This document shows, one piece after another, positions 7,223 to 8,568 of a stretch of DNA of 8,568 nt. The notes beneath the pieces are model-generated. The model was not told the DNA's origin. It did not search any database and saw only the letters and a program-made list of their open reading frames with translations. The stretch is from an uncultured Bacteriovoracaceae bacterium (GTDB lineage: Bacteria > Bdellovibrionota > Bacteriovoracia > Bacteriovoracales > Bacteriovoracaceae): contig CALFYV010000053.1 of assembly GCA_937952395.1 (NCBI GenBank), forward strand, positions 1-8,568. The letters run 5' to 3'. The position numbers were made by a program, and so were the translations under genes. The stretch's first letter is position 1, and each line of letters starts with the position of its first letter.

Positions 7223-7236
7223 GGTCCCACAGGACC
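7223..7236. repeat. Small hairpin, copy 2, downstream of atpC
   Basis: GGTCC-CACA-GGACC is a perfect five-pair stem with a four-base loop, 29 bases past the atpC stop. On the minus strand it reads GGTCC-TGTG-GGACC and is not followed by a T-run, so it is not a standard intrinsic terminator on its own. With copy 1 it shares GGTCCTRTRGRACC on the minus strand. The remaining part of 7013-7265 holds no gene that I can support. Confidence 0.4.
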
Positions 7237-7265
7237 ACTCTAAGCCATTGTAATTATTGTGATTT

Positions 7266-7670
7266 TTACTTTAAGTTAGCAGCTCGAAGCCGTGCTTCAG
7301 CTCTTTCAAGCTTACCCTGTTGTTTGATAAGTTCTAAATCAGTGAGAGAGTCCTTACCAGAAAGCTTTTCTTGGGCGCGCTTTTTTGCAGCTTTCGCACG
7401 TTCTACATCAATATTTTCAGCGCTTTCACTGGTTATAGCGAGAATACTCACTTCATCTTTAAGAACTTTGCATAATCCGTGGGTCACTAGAAAATTTCTA
7501 GAGCCTGAAGGGCCCTTGGCGGTAAGAATTCCTGTGCCAAGTTCAGTTAAAATATGCGTATGATTGGGGAGAACATTAATTTCTCCCCGAACTGTAGGTA
7601 TTATTAGTTCTGAACAAGCAAAATCTTTAACAACAGCTCCGCTTGGAGTTAAAAGTTTCAGTTTAAACAT
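7266..7670 (-). CDS. atpC: F-type ATP synthase epsilon subunit
   Basis: This is a complete 134-residue epsilon subunit of the F1 sector, part of the central stalk with gamma; it couples rotation to catalysis and can inhibit ATP hydrolysis through its C-terminal helices. Residues 1-85 form the usual beta-sandwich, with the family core 'VRGEINVLPNHTHILTELGTG' at about 28-48. Residues about 88-134 are Ala/Lys/Glu-rich and form the helical hairpin, so the regulatory domain is present. Length is normal for the family. The ATG at 7670 follows the atpD stop by one base (TAA-T-ATG), so translation is likely coupled, with only a weak purine stretch as ribosome binding site. It is the last gene of the atp operon here, in the usual atpD-atpC order. 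Confidence 0.97.
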   Translation of the reverse strand: MFKLKLLTPSGAVVKDFACSELIIPTVRGEINVLPNHTHILTELGTGILTAKGPSGSRNFLVTHGLCKVLKDEVSILAITSESAENIDVERAKAAKKRAQEKLSGKDSLTDLELIKQQGKLERAEARLRAANLK

Positions 7671-7671
7671 A

Positions 7672-8568
7672 TTACTTACTCTCTAATTGTTTTGCTTTCT
7701 CTTTCACTTTGTCTAAATTCCCAACTAGATAAAAGGCTTGCTCAGGAAGATGATCAACTTCTCCATTTAAGATGGCCTTAAAAGAAGCAACTGTATCTTC
7801 AATCTTAACAAATTGACCTTCGATACCAGTAAACTGTTGAGCAACAAAGAAAGGTTGAGATAAAAATTTCTGAACTTTTCTAGCGCGAGCAACTAAAAAT
7901 TTATCAGCTTCAGAAAGTTCATCCATACCAAGAATAGCAATAATATCTTGTAACTCTTTATAACGTTGAAGAATTTCTTGAACACCTCTAGCAACCGCGT
8001 AATGCTCATCACCAACAATATCAGGTGTTAAGATTGTTGAAGAAGAGCTTAACGGATCCACTGCGGGATAAATTCCAAGCTCAGCAATTTGACGAGAAAG
8101 TTCTGTAGTTGCATCTAGGTGAGCAAATGTTGTTGCAGGAGCAGGGTCAGTATAATCATCCGCAGGAACATAAACAGCTTGAATAGAGGTAATTGATCCA
8201 TCTTTAGTAGAGGTAATACGCTCTTGCATCGCTCCCATTTCCGTACCAAGAGTTGGTTGGTAACCAACGGCTGAAGGAATACGTCCAAGTAGGGCAGAAA
8301 CTTCTGAACCAGCTTGAGTAAATCTAAAAATATTATCTACGAAAAAAAGAACGTCTTGCTTTTGCTCATCTCTAAAATATTCAGCAACTGATAGTCCTGT
8401 TAAAGCAACTCTTGCACGGGCCCCCGGCGGCTCATTCATCTGACCATAAACCAGGGCGGTTTTTGAAATAACCCCAGATTCAGTCATTTCATCAAAAAGA
8501 TCTCGTCCTTCACGTGTTCGTTCTCCAACTCCAGCAAATACTGAATAACCACCGTGTTGAGTCGCAAT
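7672..8568 (-). CDS. atpD: F-type ATP synthase beta subunit (partial, 5' end outside window)
   Basis: The beta subunit carries the catalytic nucleotide site of F1 and makes ATP from ADP and phosphate. The reading frame is open to the right edge: 298 codons from residue 'IATQHGGYSVFAGVGERTREG' onwards. The ATG at 8487 is an internal methionine, not the start, because the conserved GERTREG segment lies upstream of it. About 175-185 N-terminal residues, including the P-loop, are therefore missing from the window. Visible landmarks are the catalytic Glu of GERTREG, the Walker B strand 'VLFFVDNIFRFTQAGSEVSALLGR', 'GYQPTLGTEMG', 'VYVPADDYTDPAP', 'LDATTELSR', 'GIYPAVDPLSSSS' and the C-terminal helix-turn-helix. 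The rotor-contacting DELSEED motif reads DELSEAD. No frameshift is seen. The gene is followed one base later by atpC. Confidence 0.98.
   Translation of the reverse strand: MATQHGGYSVFAGVGERTREGRDLFDEMTESGVISKTALVYGQMNEPPGARARVALTGLSVAEYFRDEQKQDVLFFVDNIFRFTQAGSEVSALLGRIPSAVGYQPTLGTEMGAMQERITSTKDGSITSIQAVYVPADDYTDPAPATTFAHLDATTELSRQIAELGIYPAVDPLSSSSTILTPDIVGDEHYAVARGVQEILQRYKELQDIIAILGMDELSEADKFLVARARKVQKFLSQPFFVAQQFTGIEGQFVKIEDTVASFKAILNGEVDHLPEQAFYLVGNLDKVKEKAKQLESK

Noticed and set aside
7223..7236. Standard intrinsic terminator of the atp operon
   Set aside because: The five-pair stem on the minus strand is followed by GAAGTCTACT rather than a T-run.
7013..7265. Riboswitch or tRNA in the intergenic stretch
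   Set aside because: I find no cloverleaf, T-loop GTTCRA sequence or known riboswitch core on either strand.
7192..7563. A 123-codon plus-strand open frame
   Set aside because: Most of it is antisense to atpC, a clearly real gene, and the product is a Ser/Arg/Leu-rich sequence with no recognisable domain.
7672..8487. ATG at 8487 as the start of atpD
   Set aside because: The same frame continues upstream with the conserved GGYSVFAGVGERTREG segment of the beta subunit to the window edge, so the methionine is internal.

Overview
The window is AT-rich, gene-dense chromosomal DNA, most likely from a Gram-negative bacterium of the Bdellovibrionota (Bacteriovorax/Halobacteriovorax-like). This placement is inference, based on the AT-rich composition, a standard proton F-type ATP synthase end (atpD-atpC), an MltD-type lytic transglycosylase with the N-terminal block familiar from delta-proteobacteria-like lineages, a patatin-like phospholipase, and small exported proteins of a style common in that group. 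No tRNA, rRNA, CRISPR array, insertion sequence or phage gene is visible.

Layout. Positions 1-1296 (minus strand) hold a two-gene unit: a 119-residue helix-turn-helix/coiled-coil protein, and overlapping its stop codon (ATGA) an exported protein that runs off the left edge. A 126-base AT-rich divergent region with a perfect palindrome (1341-1352) separates it from a plus-strand two-gene unit (1423-3992): a patatin-like phospholipase and, again with an ATGA overlap, an exported family GH23 lytic transglycosylase. Positions 4001-7012 (minus) encode a 1003-residue membrane-anchored protein of unknown function with a long low-complexity middle and a structured C-terminal domain. After a 253-base intergenic stretch with two related small hairpins and another palindrome, the minus strand carries the end of the ATP synthase operon: atpC (epsilon, complete) and atpD (beta, 5' end outside the window).

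How the genes may work together. The ATP synthase genes are housekeeping. The phospholipase and the transglycosylase are translationally coupled and together could attack membrane lipid and peptidoglycan. In a predatory bacterium such a pair could act on prey envelope, but it could equally serve the cell's own envelope. The divergent DNA-binding protein is a natural candidate regulator of both units, unproven. The most unfamiliar item is the 1003-residue protein, whose architecture (inner-membrane anchor, long charged linker, C-terminal globular domain) suggests an envelope-spanning tether or structural protein.
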